This document shows positions 21,779 to 32,333 of a stretch of DNA of 64,000 bases, in pieces (position 1 is the first letter of the stretch; each line of letters starts with the position of its first letter). The translations under genes were made by a program, and so were the position numbers. The DNA is taken from the NCBI GenBank assembly GCA_019096155.1, contig JAHCVI010000003.1, positions 2,914,001 through 2,978,000 on the forward strand. Reading direction: 5' to 3'. The DNA comes from Staphylotrichum longicolle. Its lineage: Eukaryota; Ascomycota; Sordariomycetes; Sordariales; Chaetomiaceae. The notes under the pieces were generated by a model. It worked only from the letters and a program-made list of their open reading frames with translations. It was not told the origin of the DNA and made no database searches.

Positions 21779-23047
21779 ATGCCTCCTAACCATGCTGCGC
21801 TCGCCTCAGTCGGCATCGTCGCCGCCTCGGTAGCCGTGGCGGCTGCCATTGCCATCTACGAAATCCCCGAGGTCCGCCGCGCCGCAGAGGATCTGCGACG
21901 ACGCATCGCCATTGCTCTGCATTCACTGGGTGACAACTTCGACCCGAACCGGGAGCCTCGCTTCAACCGGCCCGAGGACGCCGAAGGCTTCTATGAGTCT
22001 CACGATGTCGACGCCGACGAGGAGACAAGACGGCGGCAGCGGGAAGAGCTGATGTACTGGAACATGCGCCGCGAGGAACAACAACGCGGCCAACAAGAAC
22101 CCCAGCAGCGATCCCGCGGCTCGAGCTTCGACGACTTCCTCCGACCCGATGGCGCAGGCGAGAGCGGGACGTTCGTCTACAATACTGGAGCCAGCGCCTG
22201 GGATGCCGACTCTTCCAACGTCCTCCGGCGCCGCGGCAACGTCGAGGGCGTGCGGGGCCTCAACGCCGCGATCCTGGCCAACCCTTTCAGCGACGAGTAC
22301 GCCATCGAGCTCGAGGACCGCGCCCAGCTCCTCGCCACCCCACACAACGATAACAACAGCAGCGACGAAGCTGCGATGTCCGACATCTACAGCGCCACTC
22401 CGCTAGTCCTGTCCCCGGCGCACACCGGCCTCGAGCCCCAGCCCGTTCAACCCCTCCCGGCCCCGGTCCCGGTCCCATCCGCAGCAGCGACAACAAGCGA
22501 AGTCCTCTTCGACTTCGCCGCCCACGCCCCCGCGCCCAGCGAACCAGACACCACCACCACCACCACTTTCAACTCTGCCACCTCCCGCAGCGCCACGCTC
22601 GACCACGGCCACGACGACGACGACGAGCTCGCCGAGGACGAGTACATGACGGCCGGCCAGTCCGCCGACGACGCGTACGCGTCCATCCAGGCGTGGGCGC
22701 AGCACTCGGCCTCGTCGTCGCACAACCACAGCCACAACCACGCGGGCGGCTTCTACTCGCCCCTGCCGACCACGCCGCAGGCGCCGCTGTCTGAGGCCGA
22801 GCTGGTCAGCGAGGGCCAGCCGACGCCGGCCGACTCGGCGTCGGTGGTGGACGTGGGCCACGAGATGGCGGCGTCGGTGGTGGGTGGGTTCGACGACGAC
22901 GACGACGACGAGATGAGCGAGACGGACGGCGGGATGGCGACGCCGGGGGGCAGCTGGTCCGAGGTGGGCAGCGTGGTGAGTGAGAGCGAGAGTGTTGCGC
23001 GGGTAAGATGGTGGGGGAAAGAGAAGGCTTTGGCTTTTTTTATGTGA
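21779..23047 (+). CDS. Single-pass membrane protein with acidic low-complexity tail, 422 aa
   Basis: I do not recognise a named family. The start MPPNHAALASVGIVAASVAV continues into an Ala/Val-rich hydrophobic helix (about residues 7-27), which ends at YEIPEVRRAAEDLRRRI, so the N-terminus looks like a signal anchor with a basic flank. Residues 45-115 are charged, with EETRRRQREELMYWNMRREEQQRGQQEPQQ likely helical. The remainder is mostly disordered: Pro/Val repeats, a Thr run, HDDDDELAEDEYM, a His/Ser stretch (SSSHNHSHNH) and a run of Asp near residue 380. It is a single exon as read; a GTAAGA at about 23003 could instead be a donor, which would change only the last dozen residues. It converges on the metallopeptidase gene. 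Confidence 0.72.
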   Translation: MPPNHAALASVGIVAASVAVAAAIAIYEIPEVRRAAEDLRRRIAIALHSLGDNFDPNREPRFNRPEDAEGFYESHDVDADEETRRRQREELMYWNMRREEQQRGQQEPQQRSRGSSFDDFLRPDGAGESGTFVYNTGASAWDADSSNVLRRRGNVEGVRGLNAAILANPFSDEYAIELEDRAQLLATPHNDNNSSDEAAMSDIYSATPLVLSPAHTGLEPQPVQPLPAPVPVPSAAATTSEVLFDFAAHAPAPSEPDTTTTTTFNSATSRSATLDHGHDDDDELAEDEYMTAGQSADDAYASIQAWAQHSASSSHNHSHNHAGGFYSPLPTTPQAPLSEAELVSEGQPTPADSASVVDVGHEMAASVVGGFDDDDDDEMSETDGGMATPGGSWSEVGSVVSESESVARVRWWGKEKALAFFM

Positions 23048-23402
23048 GCTGGGGGTTGGGGTTTCCGTAGGTTGGGTTTCTGTGGGTTGTTTGTTGGGTT
23101 TGTATGGGATACCCTCAACTCCCCGTCTGGGCGTTTACTTTTATTTTGGGTTGAGGCGTTTGTGGAGGATGGGAAACAAGGGCAACTGGGAGGATTCTTC
23201 TGGGACTACATAGTTTAGGAAGGTATTGGTAAGATATATGTGGGTTGTGCTCTATTCCTGGGTCAGCTGTTGTCGCCGGTGGGCGGTGCATTCACAACCC
23301 ATGGACCCCCAGACACAGGAGTTACGCGAGTTTTTGGAGTCGAAATAAACGCAAATGGGAGATACCTCGAGTCGCAAATGCTGTTTACAAAAGCTACCTT
23401 GC
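23048..23402. other. Convergent intergenic region (membrane protein / metallopeptidase)
   Basis: About 355 bases with no gene seen; presumably the two 3' UTRs. Confidence 0.5.
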
Positions 23403-24443
23403 TCAACAATCGTCATGGTCCTTATCCTTGGACTTCTCGACATAGTCACCATACAGCTTCTCGACCGACTGCCCCAAGAGCGACACCCAAAAGGTTTCGG
23501 CCTTGTACTTGTGCCGCCGGAGGTTCTCGTTGAGCCGCCGCACAGTACCCTCGCCAAAGCGCCGCTCGAGGTACTCCAGGAAGTAGGCCGTGTGCTGGTA
23601 GCCTCTGTCCCAGTCTGGGCAAACGTTAGCGACAGAGTAGGGGGTTAGAAGAGGGCGGACAGCAAGAGCTTTGGGGGCGGGGGACAGTGAAAGCGACAAG
23701 GAATTGAGATTGGCGTAACATACCACCTCCCGTCTCCCTCTTCCAATGCGGCGGGCTCAGATCGCAGTTCAGTCGCACCCAGTCGGCGACGCCCTCGATC
23801 AAACCGCCGGGACAGGTGCCGTGGGCGTCCCACTGGTAGCAGTGGACGAGCTCGTGGGTCAGGACGCCGGTGATCTCATGGGTGAGGCGTGAGGCGGGGT
23901 TGATCGAGTTGATGTAGTTGAGGGAGAAGTGAATCTCCTTGTGGTCGTTGTCGAGGTCGGTCTTCAAGTTTGGTTTGGGATGTAAGTCAGGGGTTCGAGG
24001 CTGTGTAAGAGGGATGGGATTTAACAAGAAGGCAAGCTGCATACCCCTGTCGTGTAGGCAACCCCGTCCATGTCACGCAGTACGAGCGTAACAGACCGGG
24101 TTGGGGGGCATGTTGTGTCCTTCTCCGAGGGCGACTTGTACAGCAGCCGCAGTACGTTGTTGACAGCGGTAGAGAGGACCGTGGAGGTGTTGACGGATGT
24201 CAGAAACTTGGCAGCGCCCGGGTGGTCGAGGTCGTTGATCTTGAGTCGCAGTTTGGGCTTGAGAAATGTGTTACCGTTTGGTGCTGAGTCTGGATCCGGA
24301 CCCGATCCAGAGTCGACGGTGCCCCTGGACCGGTCCGGCAGCGGAACCGGGGAGGGAGTGGATGCTGCGGGCCCGCCATCTCTCGGGGCAGAGAGCGTGG
24401 CAGAAGGGTCGGCAGTGGGCTTGGCTTGTTCCCGGAGAGTCAT
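23403..24443 (-). CDS. Basic-secretory-protein-type zinc metallopeptidase, 282 aa
   Basis: Three exons on the minus strand: 24443-24045, 23961-23724 and 23614-23403. The central region matches the plant/bacterial basic secretory protein peptidase family (BSP). It has DLDNDHKEIHFSLNYI, then the zinc motif HELVH at residues 169-173 within GVLTHELVHCYQWDAHG, then GGLIEGVADWVRL. The last exon adds YQHTAYFLEYLERRFGEG and ends in a charged tail. In the family the HEXXH histidines and a downstream acidic residue in the EGxADWVR segment are expected to bind zinc. The N-terminal 70 residues are Pro/Ser-rich and disordered. Unlike typical secreted family members I see no signal peptide, so it may be cytosolic or leave by another route. 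Divergent from stu1 across about 810 bases. Confidence 0.87.
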
Positions 24444-25254
24444 GGCGTTGCCCGGTCAGATAAAGTACTGAGGGGTATAAACAGGTTTACAGGTTCAAAG
24501 AAAGCCAGAAAACAAAAAGGGAGTAAACAATGATCCAGAAGCGGCCAGAGCGGGGTGCCCTAGACAGGAGCAGGCAGACGGATAAGAGATGGAGCCAAAT
24601 GCTTCACCCAAATGCTTCCACAGATGAAGACCCGGTAGGATTCGTTGTGATCGTAGATATTTTCCTTTGAAAAATCTCACAAGTGTATCTCCTTGATCGG
24701 AAAGTCTCTGCCTGGTGACTGAACGAGGACATGTGAGCCAGGCTTCCATCTCACTGTGGACTGCCCTTACAGCGTGGGGCAACATCAACAAGCGTTGCGG
24801 GGTGCAAGAACTGGGATTGGTAAGGCGATCGACCCACCCCTCCGACAACCCTGGCTGCAAACCCCTGCTGGTGACCGGGGTGAAGAGGCATCCCGCAATT
24901 GAATGTCGCCTGGCTGCCCAGCCAATGTCTTGGATGATCACCCTCAGCCCGAGAGCCATTTCGCGCCGACGAAACGAACATCGCCATTGCCGCAACAAAC
25001 TCACAATTCCCGCAAACGGACCCATAACTGTCCTGTGGCCGCGCGCTGCCCCTGGCATATTGTGAGTACTCTGCGCTTCCGACTCTGCATGTGGCGACCG
25101 GGACGCTGGTGCGCCGTCGCACAAGAGCTTGTTTTGTTTTCTTTCTTCCCGTTTCTGTCGCCGACCACCAGATCAAGACCCTGACTCTTTTCGCTCCTCG
25201 CAGCAACCCCCATTTTGACTTCAACAACGCCGGATCCTCTCTCCGAAGAGGAAA
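24444..25254. other. Divergent promoter between metallopeptidase gene and stu1
   Basis: About 810 bases with no supported gene; it should contain both promoters and leaders. Confidence 0.5.
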
Positions 25255-28200
25255 ATGGCAGAACGAATCACCGACCAGCAGGTCGCCGACCTCATCGCCG
25301 TCCTGCGCACCGATGCCTCAGTTGATGCCAAGGTCGCCCAGGTGACCGCTGTCAAGTCGAGCATCAAGCAACAAATCGTCCCCGACTCCTGCATAGTACC
25401 TCTCTTCGAAGCGCTGCGCATAGCCTCCAGCTCACAGCATGCTCTCCTCGTCAATGCCGGTTTCACCGCGCTCAATCACCTCTGCACCCGACTTGCGCGG
25501 CAAGACCCTAAGTCCCTGACAAAAGAAGGCGTCCGCACATTGCCTCTGATTGTCGAGAAGATGGGCGACCAGAAAGAGAAGTTCCGTCAGCTGGCCTTGC
25601 AAGCCCTAGCTACACTGTACAAGGTAGCACCTGTTGAGGTTGAACGCTCTGTGCGCAACACAGCCATGATTGGCAAGAACCCTCGGGCGAAGGAGGCCAG
25701 TCTACATTGGCTGCTTCAGGTATGACCCCAGAAAGGCTGCTGTATGTGGTTTCTATTGGCTAACTAGGCCTTAGATGCACCAGGATAATGGCCTCCAGTT
25801 TCGAACCTACGTCCCGACACTTATGGAGCTGCTCGAGGACGCGGATGGAATGGTCCGCGAGGCGGCCAAGACCACAGTGATAGAGTTGTTCAAGTATGAC
25901 TGGAACTCTCAGCTTGCCCGCATGGCACCGGCTCACAGAACGATAGGAACGCACCGAACCCCGCAAAATCCGATCTGAAGAAACAACTCAAGAACTTCAA
26001 GGTTCGCCCGGCCATTGAACAGGCCATCGTCAAGGAGCTCAACCCCACAAGTTCGGCCCCGGCCTCGCAGACTGACGCCCACGACGACCCTGCGCCGACC
26101 CGACCGACCCTCGCTGCAAGCGTTTCATCCCATGCCAACCGTCCATTGACCCCCGCAATGCCAGATAACCCACCCGAGGCCGTAGAGCCCTCGTATGTGA
26201 ACACATCACGCGAGCTCGATGAGATCTTGAGAGAAATGCATTATCACTTCGACGGCAAGGAGACGGAGCAAAACTGGATGAAGCGAGAGGAGAGCATGAC
26301 CAAGTTGCGTCGGCTCATGGCTGGCAATGCGGCCTCCGACTTCAGCGAGCAGTTTCTTGCTGGGCTGCGAGCGCTGCTGGACGGCATTATCAAGGCCATC
26401 ACCTCACTCCGAACCAGTCTCTCCAAGGAAGCCTGCAGTTTGGTCCAGGACATCGCAAGAACATACGGCCCAGCCATGGACCCCATGGTGGAGCTGCTCA
26501 TGCAGACATTCATCAAGCTCACTGCTGCGACCAAGAAGATCGCCTCCGCACAGGCGAATACCACGGTTGATACTATCATTGCGAGGGTTACCTACAACGT
26601 CCGAATCATGCAACATGTCTGGGGCGCGTGCCAGGACAAGAACGTGCAGCCGCGGCTCTATGCCTCGGGATGGCTGAAGACGCTGCTGAACAAGGAAGCC
26701 CACCACAAGAACCACGTGGAGCACACAGGTGGCCTGGACTTGATCGAGAAGTGCATCAAGAAAGGCCTTGCTGATGCCAACCCTGGTGTGAGGGAGAAGA
26801 TGCGTGCAACCTACTGGACCTTTGCGGGTATTTGGCCCGCAAAGGCCGAGGCTATCATGAGCGGACTCGACGCGACCGCGGCAAGGCTGCTGCAGAATGA
26901 CCCCAACAACCCCAACTCGCCTAAGAAGCCGGAAGGAGGGGCACGGCCTGGTCTGGGCTTGTCCAAAAGCACAATGGGACCTCCCAAGCCGAGCGTGCGA
27001 GAGGCTATGATGGCTCAGAAGAGAGCTATGGCTACGGCAACCAAGACGCTCCCAAGCCGGCCGGGTTCGGCGATGTCGCATTTCTCGACTGCCACTACCG
27101 TTTCGGGCTCATCTCAAGCACCCACAGCAACCACGACTTCGACCGTGCGTACAAGGCCGGAGTCGGCTATCTTGAGCTCGACCGGCGGGATCTCTGGCGC
27201 TCCCATGAGGCCGGGAAGGAGACGACCCGAGATGGCTCCACGACCCGCAACAGCAGGACCCTACTCGGTCCGTGGCCATGATCAGGCTTCCACGGAGAAG
27301 TCCAGTCCGCCCAGTAAACCCAGGCCTCAAGCGGTCACGCCCAAGTCAATCGCTTCGTCACCAAAACGGACGGTCCCTAAGAATGTCCGGCCGTTCGTGC
27401 TTGCGAGCCCCAGCGAGTCGCACCTCCCCACACCTAACAAGGCGGGGACGCCGAAGGGTTTCGCATCTCCCCGCAACACGCCTTCAAGAAACGTGCAGCC
27501 CCCTGTCATTCCTGCATCAACTGGCTCAGCAAAGGCGAACGAGGATTTCACCTTGGTCGTGCCGACCGTGGCGGCTCCCACGGCTTCACCTCACCGGGAG
27601 GAACATCATCCTGCGAGTCCTGCCGCGGATGAAACGATCTCCAGCACGCCTGGCACGCCTTCACGACTCCCCAAACCCCGAGCTTCTGTACTGGCCAGCC
27701 CGCCCCGAATTGTCGAGCCTGCTCAGGAGGGTAGAAGCCTGTTGGCCAGTCCGCCGCGCATCGTCGAGGGTGTCACCCCTGACCCGGCGAGCCCAGCGCG
27801 CTCCTTGGAAGTTTACGAAGACCCATCTACTGGCTCGCAGCAGGCGAGCCCGAAACCCATCTTCACCGGGCCCGTCCTGGAGGACAGGCCAGTCAACGAA
27901 GACGCAGCGATTTTGCAGCAGGCGAGCCAAGCCCAACAAAACGGCGAGCCCAACGGTGCCGCTCCCTCCCCGGAGAAGGCTAAGCAGAACCTGCGCCTGC
28001 TCGACAGCGGCATCTCCAAGGTCCAGCAGAAGTCCCTCGACGTTCACGGCTTCCGCAAACTGCAGGGCATCATCCGCGACAGCGACACCAAGGCCACCAC
28101 CACAGCGCCACTCATCACCGACGACAGATTTGACGCCCTTGTCACTGGGCTCTTTAACTTTCTTGAATCCCCCCTCACCCACGTCCCAGCGGACAAGACG

Positions 28201-28803
28201 CAAGACGTCAAAGCACAAGTGCTCGCGACCATCAAGCTTCTGCTCAAGCGCATGCGCACCTCGTTCCAGCCTCACGTCTCGCGCGGGCTCGAGAGCCTGC
28301 TGCGCGCCCGCGCGGCCTACGAGGGCCGCACGCACATCGTCTCCGGGCTGGAGCTCCTCGCCTCGGACCTCGCCGCGTTGGGCGACGCGTCGGAGATTGT
28401 ACTCGTCCTCTCGCGCATGCTCGGGGCCATGGACGTCGACGGCGGCGCCGCCGCCGGTGCTGCTGCCGCGTCCGCGTCGCCGGGCACGGGCACGGGGCGG
28501 TCGCTGAGCATGGGCCTGCACGTGCTCAAGGAGATGCTGGACGCGCGCGGCGCGACGTTAAACCTGTCAGACACCGAGTTGGACGCGCTGGCCAAGCTGG
28601 CGAGCCGCTGTCTGGAGAGCCTGGAGTCGGCGGTGCGCATGGATGCGGTGCTGCTGTGCGTGGCGCTGCACGCGCGGGTCGGGGACGTGAGGTTCTGGGA
28701 GGCGGTCAAGGGAGTTAAGGAGGATCCGAAGAGCTTGATTACGTATTATATCGTCAAGAGACAGAGGGAGACGGGAGGTGTGGGGCATGTGGCCTCTTCC
28801 TAG
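25255..28803 (+). CDS. stu1: CLASP-family microtubule-binding protein Stu1, 1146 aa
   Basis: Stu1/CLASP binds and stabilises spindle microtubules and kinetochores. Three exons: 25255-25719, 25775-25893 and 25947-28803. Residues 1-230 form the first TOG/HEAT array (ITDQQVADLIAVLRTDASVD, EKFRQLALQALATLYK, VREAAKTTVIELFK). A CLASP_N-type domain spans about 276-500 (ELDEILREMHYHFDGKETEQ, WMKREESMTKLRRLM, IMQHVWGACQDKN, REKMRATYWTF). A Ser/Pro-rich basic linker with repeated LASPPRIVE motifs follows, the usual microtubule-lattice-binding type. A C-terminal helical domain begins near SGISKVQQKSLDVHGFRKLQ. The second intron is fixed by frame: only the GATAG acceptor at 25946, not the CACAG eight bases earlier, gives ELFKNAPNPAKSDLKKQ. 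The length is in the normal range for fungal orthologs. Confidence 0.94.
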
Positions 28804-31800
28804 GTGGGATGGGTTTGTGGGTGGTTCAGGGGATGGTAAAGCCGGGGATGCTGAATGCAGTTGAGCATCTTCTCTTTTCTTCTACCCCTTTTTCCGTCTA
28901 ACGTCGGGTATTGTATTATAATAGGGCAGTCATGCTCGGTTGGGCTGGGAGAGCGGGAAAAGGAGGTATCGGAGCCGGCGTCCTGGGCGGCATTGCGGTG
29001 GTCAGGTCAGGCGTTGCGGTTGGGGTTGTGCTTGCCTACAGAGCAAGATCCGTGTGTCATATCTGGCGGTCCATGGTCAGTTTTTATTTTTCGCGTTAGG
29101 GGTTTGCTGGGGTTTTCTTGATACACATGGCTAGGTTATCGTTGAGTTAAGGCGAGTTCAGTCTCTGGCTTCGGGGCCACTGTTCTTTGTTTGTAGCCGA
29201 TCCGGGGCTTCACGGATGTTCAAGCAAGCTCCTTGCAGTGAGGATGTTTGTCATCTTTGGCTGTGACTCGATGACCACTGTTCTTGAAAAATATCTGAAT
29301 CTTCACTTTGAGTTTTTTCTCCGCGTCATGTAAGTACCAAACAAGACCCCCGGCCTGATGTTCTGCAGGGAGCTTGAAGATCAACCGAGCTTGTTTACCC
29401 CCGTGCTGTAACCTTGTGTGGACGATCTTGGCCATCTTCTCATTTTCCCCTTTCTGATTCTGGGATGCAGGGAGTCAGGATCAGGGTCCATAGTTCTATT
29501 CCGGCAAGACGACTTTATTCCCGGTCCACGCCGGCCCTAGGCACCGAGATTTGTTGGTCACCCTCTCTGATGATACGCAGCAGGGAGGGGGGTTAGGAGT
29601 GCAACGTTGTCGAGTTTGAGGAAACCCCATAAGTTCCTTCATTTTGATTTGAACATATACACACTAGACACAGCCACGTAATCGCTTTTTCTCCTAGGTA
29701 CCTTCTCGGGCCCTTCTTAACGAGGTCTCATCCATTTACAGATGTTCTTGTCGTGTGTTCTTCCCTTGTTGCACACTCCTTAATCCGCGCCATAGGATGT
29801 ACGTGGCAGTCAGGTCTTTCCCGTTGATCAGGACAGGGGCTGGCAAAGCGAACGCGGGGGAATTTGCACCCCTGTCTTCAAATCCCCCATCCTGCAGCTT
29901 CGCTCCAGCGTGGGTCGCCTATTCCCGAAATTGAGCAATTCGTTGACAGCTCGACAAGCGCAATGTCTGAGCGCTTCCCAGTTGCCCGGTCGCGCGTCTT
30001 ATATGGAGATCATGTACATACTCCGTACGGTGCCCCGTTGTCTGTGCTGAGCACGTATGCAGGAAGGGGAAGGTTTAGCCGGGCATGGAGCCACCTGAAG
30101 ATGCAGAAGTAGGTAATGGAAGGTGGAAATATTGAAATGATGGACTGACTGTGGGCCCCCACAAACGGTCAGACCAAACTGCCTGTGCTTCAGACTTCAG
30201 TGCTTCAAGTCCGCTGCTGCTGGGCTGGGAGGATCTGGTGGGTTCAGCGGTTCGTCTCCCGTCCTTCCACCTGCACTGGGACCCTGAAAGTGAACCAGGG
30301 CCGGGGGATTTATCTGAAACGCCAAGGGCCGGATGCTGTTATCGGGGACCTTTTTCAAGACTGCCCTGACTGGGGGCCGGAAACCCTGCCCAAAAGGTTG
30401 ACTCGGTGGGTTTTGATTGAAGATCTGGGGCCGCATCAGACGACAACAATTGCGACTGGGAGACGGCAAGGACGTCTAATTCTTAAGATTGCCTGATGCC
30501 GATATGTTTCAATGACGGAAGCGGTGGGATATGAAACATGCAGGGCACTAGCGGATGTGGCGGGGTGGTGTAACCTCGTAGCACCTTTAATAAATGAAGT
30601 GAAATCCAGAGTTGCGTTGGAAGGCGGCAGTTTCATATGCCGCGGCTCTCTCGATCTCGCCTCACAATCGAAATATCAAGTGTGGTCGAAGAAGGCGACG
30701 ACAACGCTAGCTAAGCAAAGGAATGATGATCAACCTGGTTCGCAAAAAACCAGCAGCAACTAGTTCATCGGAAGCCGGTCGTGGCGGAGCCCCAGAGTCA
30801 GCCGATTTGTGCTGACTCCAGGATCTATTCTTGCCGTTGACGCCGCTCCAGTCGCGACAGCGGAGTGCTCTGCGAGATGGTTATTAATGGTTCTGTGGTG
30901 CCAGAGATAGGGGAGCAGCCAACTTTGGTGCTCAGTCACGGCCCGATCTGACACGATGCAGCCGCCCTTCAACCATCCGTGCTTCAACTTGGCTCTCCTC
31001 CCGACAGCGTGGATGTGTCACCCCAGTCTGCAAGCCCGAGGCGTGGCAGGGCCGGCGGTTAACCACCTTACCCGGGAGTGTCTAAGTACGGAATACCTCA
31101 GTTGGGCTTGAATAGCAATCTGGCTGCTAGCGGATGGTCGGGTTGGACACGCCAGGCCACACAAGCTCGGTGTATTCGGAGAAGCGTTGGACCGTTGGAC
31201 ACGTCGGCTTCGAGAATAATTCCCAGTCTCACATTGTCCTGATGTTTCAGAGCGACCGTTTGGGGGCGACTGTCGCTCAAACGGTGGTCCAGCCGCGGGG
31301 AGATTCTAACTGATGCGCATCTTGGATGAACACCCGCTAAGAAAATGGATCCGAATTGCAGGCACAAGGCGTGAAGCAGCGGACTCTATATCCGCAAAAT
31401 CCCACAAGGGTTTCCCAACGCGGGAGTGAATGGAGACTTTTCGAAGTTGGAGTTGCGCAGTGCTTGCTCGAAGCTCTCATTGGCTCCCGCATAGCCCCTG
31501 TGCTTCCCCTGACCGTACCCTGAACCCCTGTTCTTGGCCTGTTCAACAGTGGAGAGGGCCCTGCAAGGACAGCCCTTTTGGGTGAGGAAACAGAGGAGGC
31601 ACCCATCCAGCACCCTCCCCATCTTTCTACATTCTCGAGCTCGAGACTCGGTCAACGACGACTCCTGCCAGCCGGTGGTGTGTCGATCGCATCATCGTGT
31701 ACCATTCCACGGCGGACACTCTTTTCCCTTCTTTTTTTCTCCCCAACACCTATCTCAGTCATCTGCAGCTGCTGCATGCCGATTGCCCAGCTCTGCCTTG

Positions 31801-32333
31801 TTGCTCCACCTGTGCCCAAAGACGAACGAAGGGCGCCCGTTCCACCCACCTTTTGCGAACAAACGCCGTCTTTCTTCTTGGCCCTGCTTGGCTGCCCCTT
31901 TGACGAGTCGTCGAGAGGAGGCTTCCCTTCCCTCAGCACAGGGGATTCCAACCGCTCCCTTCTTCGGGTCGATTCGACGTTCGACGATCGTCGCCGATTA
32001 CTTTTCCGCCGAAGCACGAAACGCGCAGACGACGGCTGCCCGGTTTCCTCCAGGAGACAGCAGACAGCAAGCAGCAAGCAGCGCGCGGACCGCTCTTTGT
32101 TCCTTGCCCTCCGATACCCGCATCGCGGTGCCGAACGCAGACGGACAGGCAGATATAGTATCGATCTGGGAAAAGAGAGGCTCTCTTGATGCAAGAGTCC
32201 GGTATACCCGCCCTCTCTTGCCGCGCCGCCGAACTCTGGTGCTCTCCCAGCTTCAAACCGCCGCTTCCTCACCGGTACAGTGCCCGCGGATCTACCACCT
32301 ACAACTAGGACGGCGCCGATCGACATAGCAGTC
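28804..32333. other. Long gene-poor interval (3.5 kb)
   Basis: No protein gene or tRNA is supported. The last several hundred bases (about 31550-32333) probably form the promoter and a long leader of the LIM-RhoGAP gene, with a C/T-rich tract near 31710-31760. An open frame at 31534-32328 runs through that leader but has Arg/Ser/Pro-rich composition and overlaps other frames of similar length. Nothing repetitive is obvious. Confidence 0.55.

Noticed and set aside
27272..28507. 411-codon plus-strand frame overlapping stu1 in another frame
   Set aside because: Ser/Arg/Pro-rich shadow of the Stu1 linker; the stu1 frame has conserved domains and continues to a natural stop.
31534..32328. 264-codon frame upstream of the LIM-RhoGAP gene
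   Set aside because: Arg/Ser/Pro-rich, several overlapping frames of similar length, no domain; better explained as leader and promoter.
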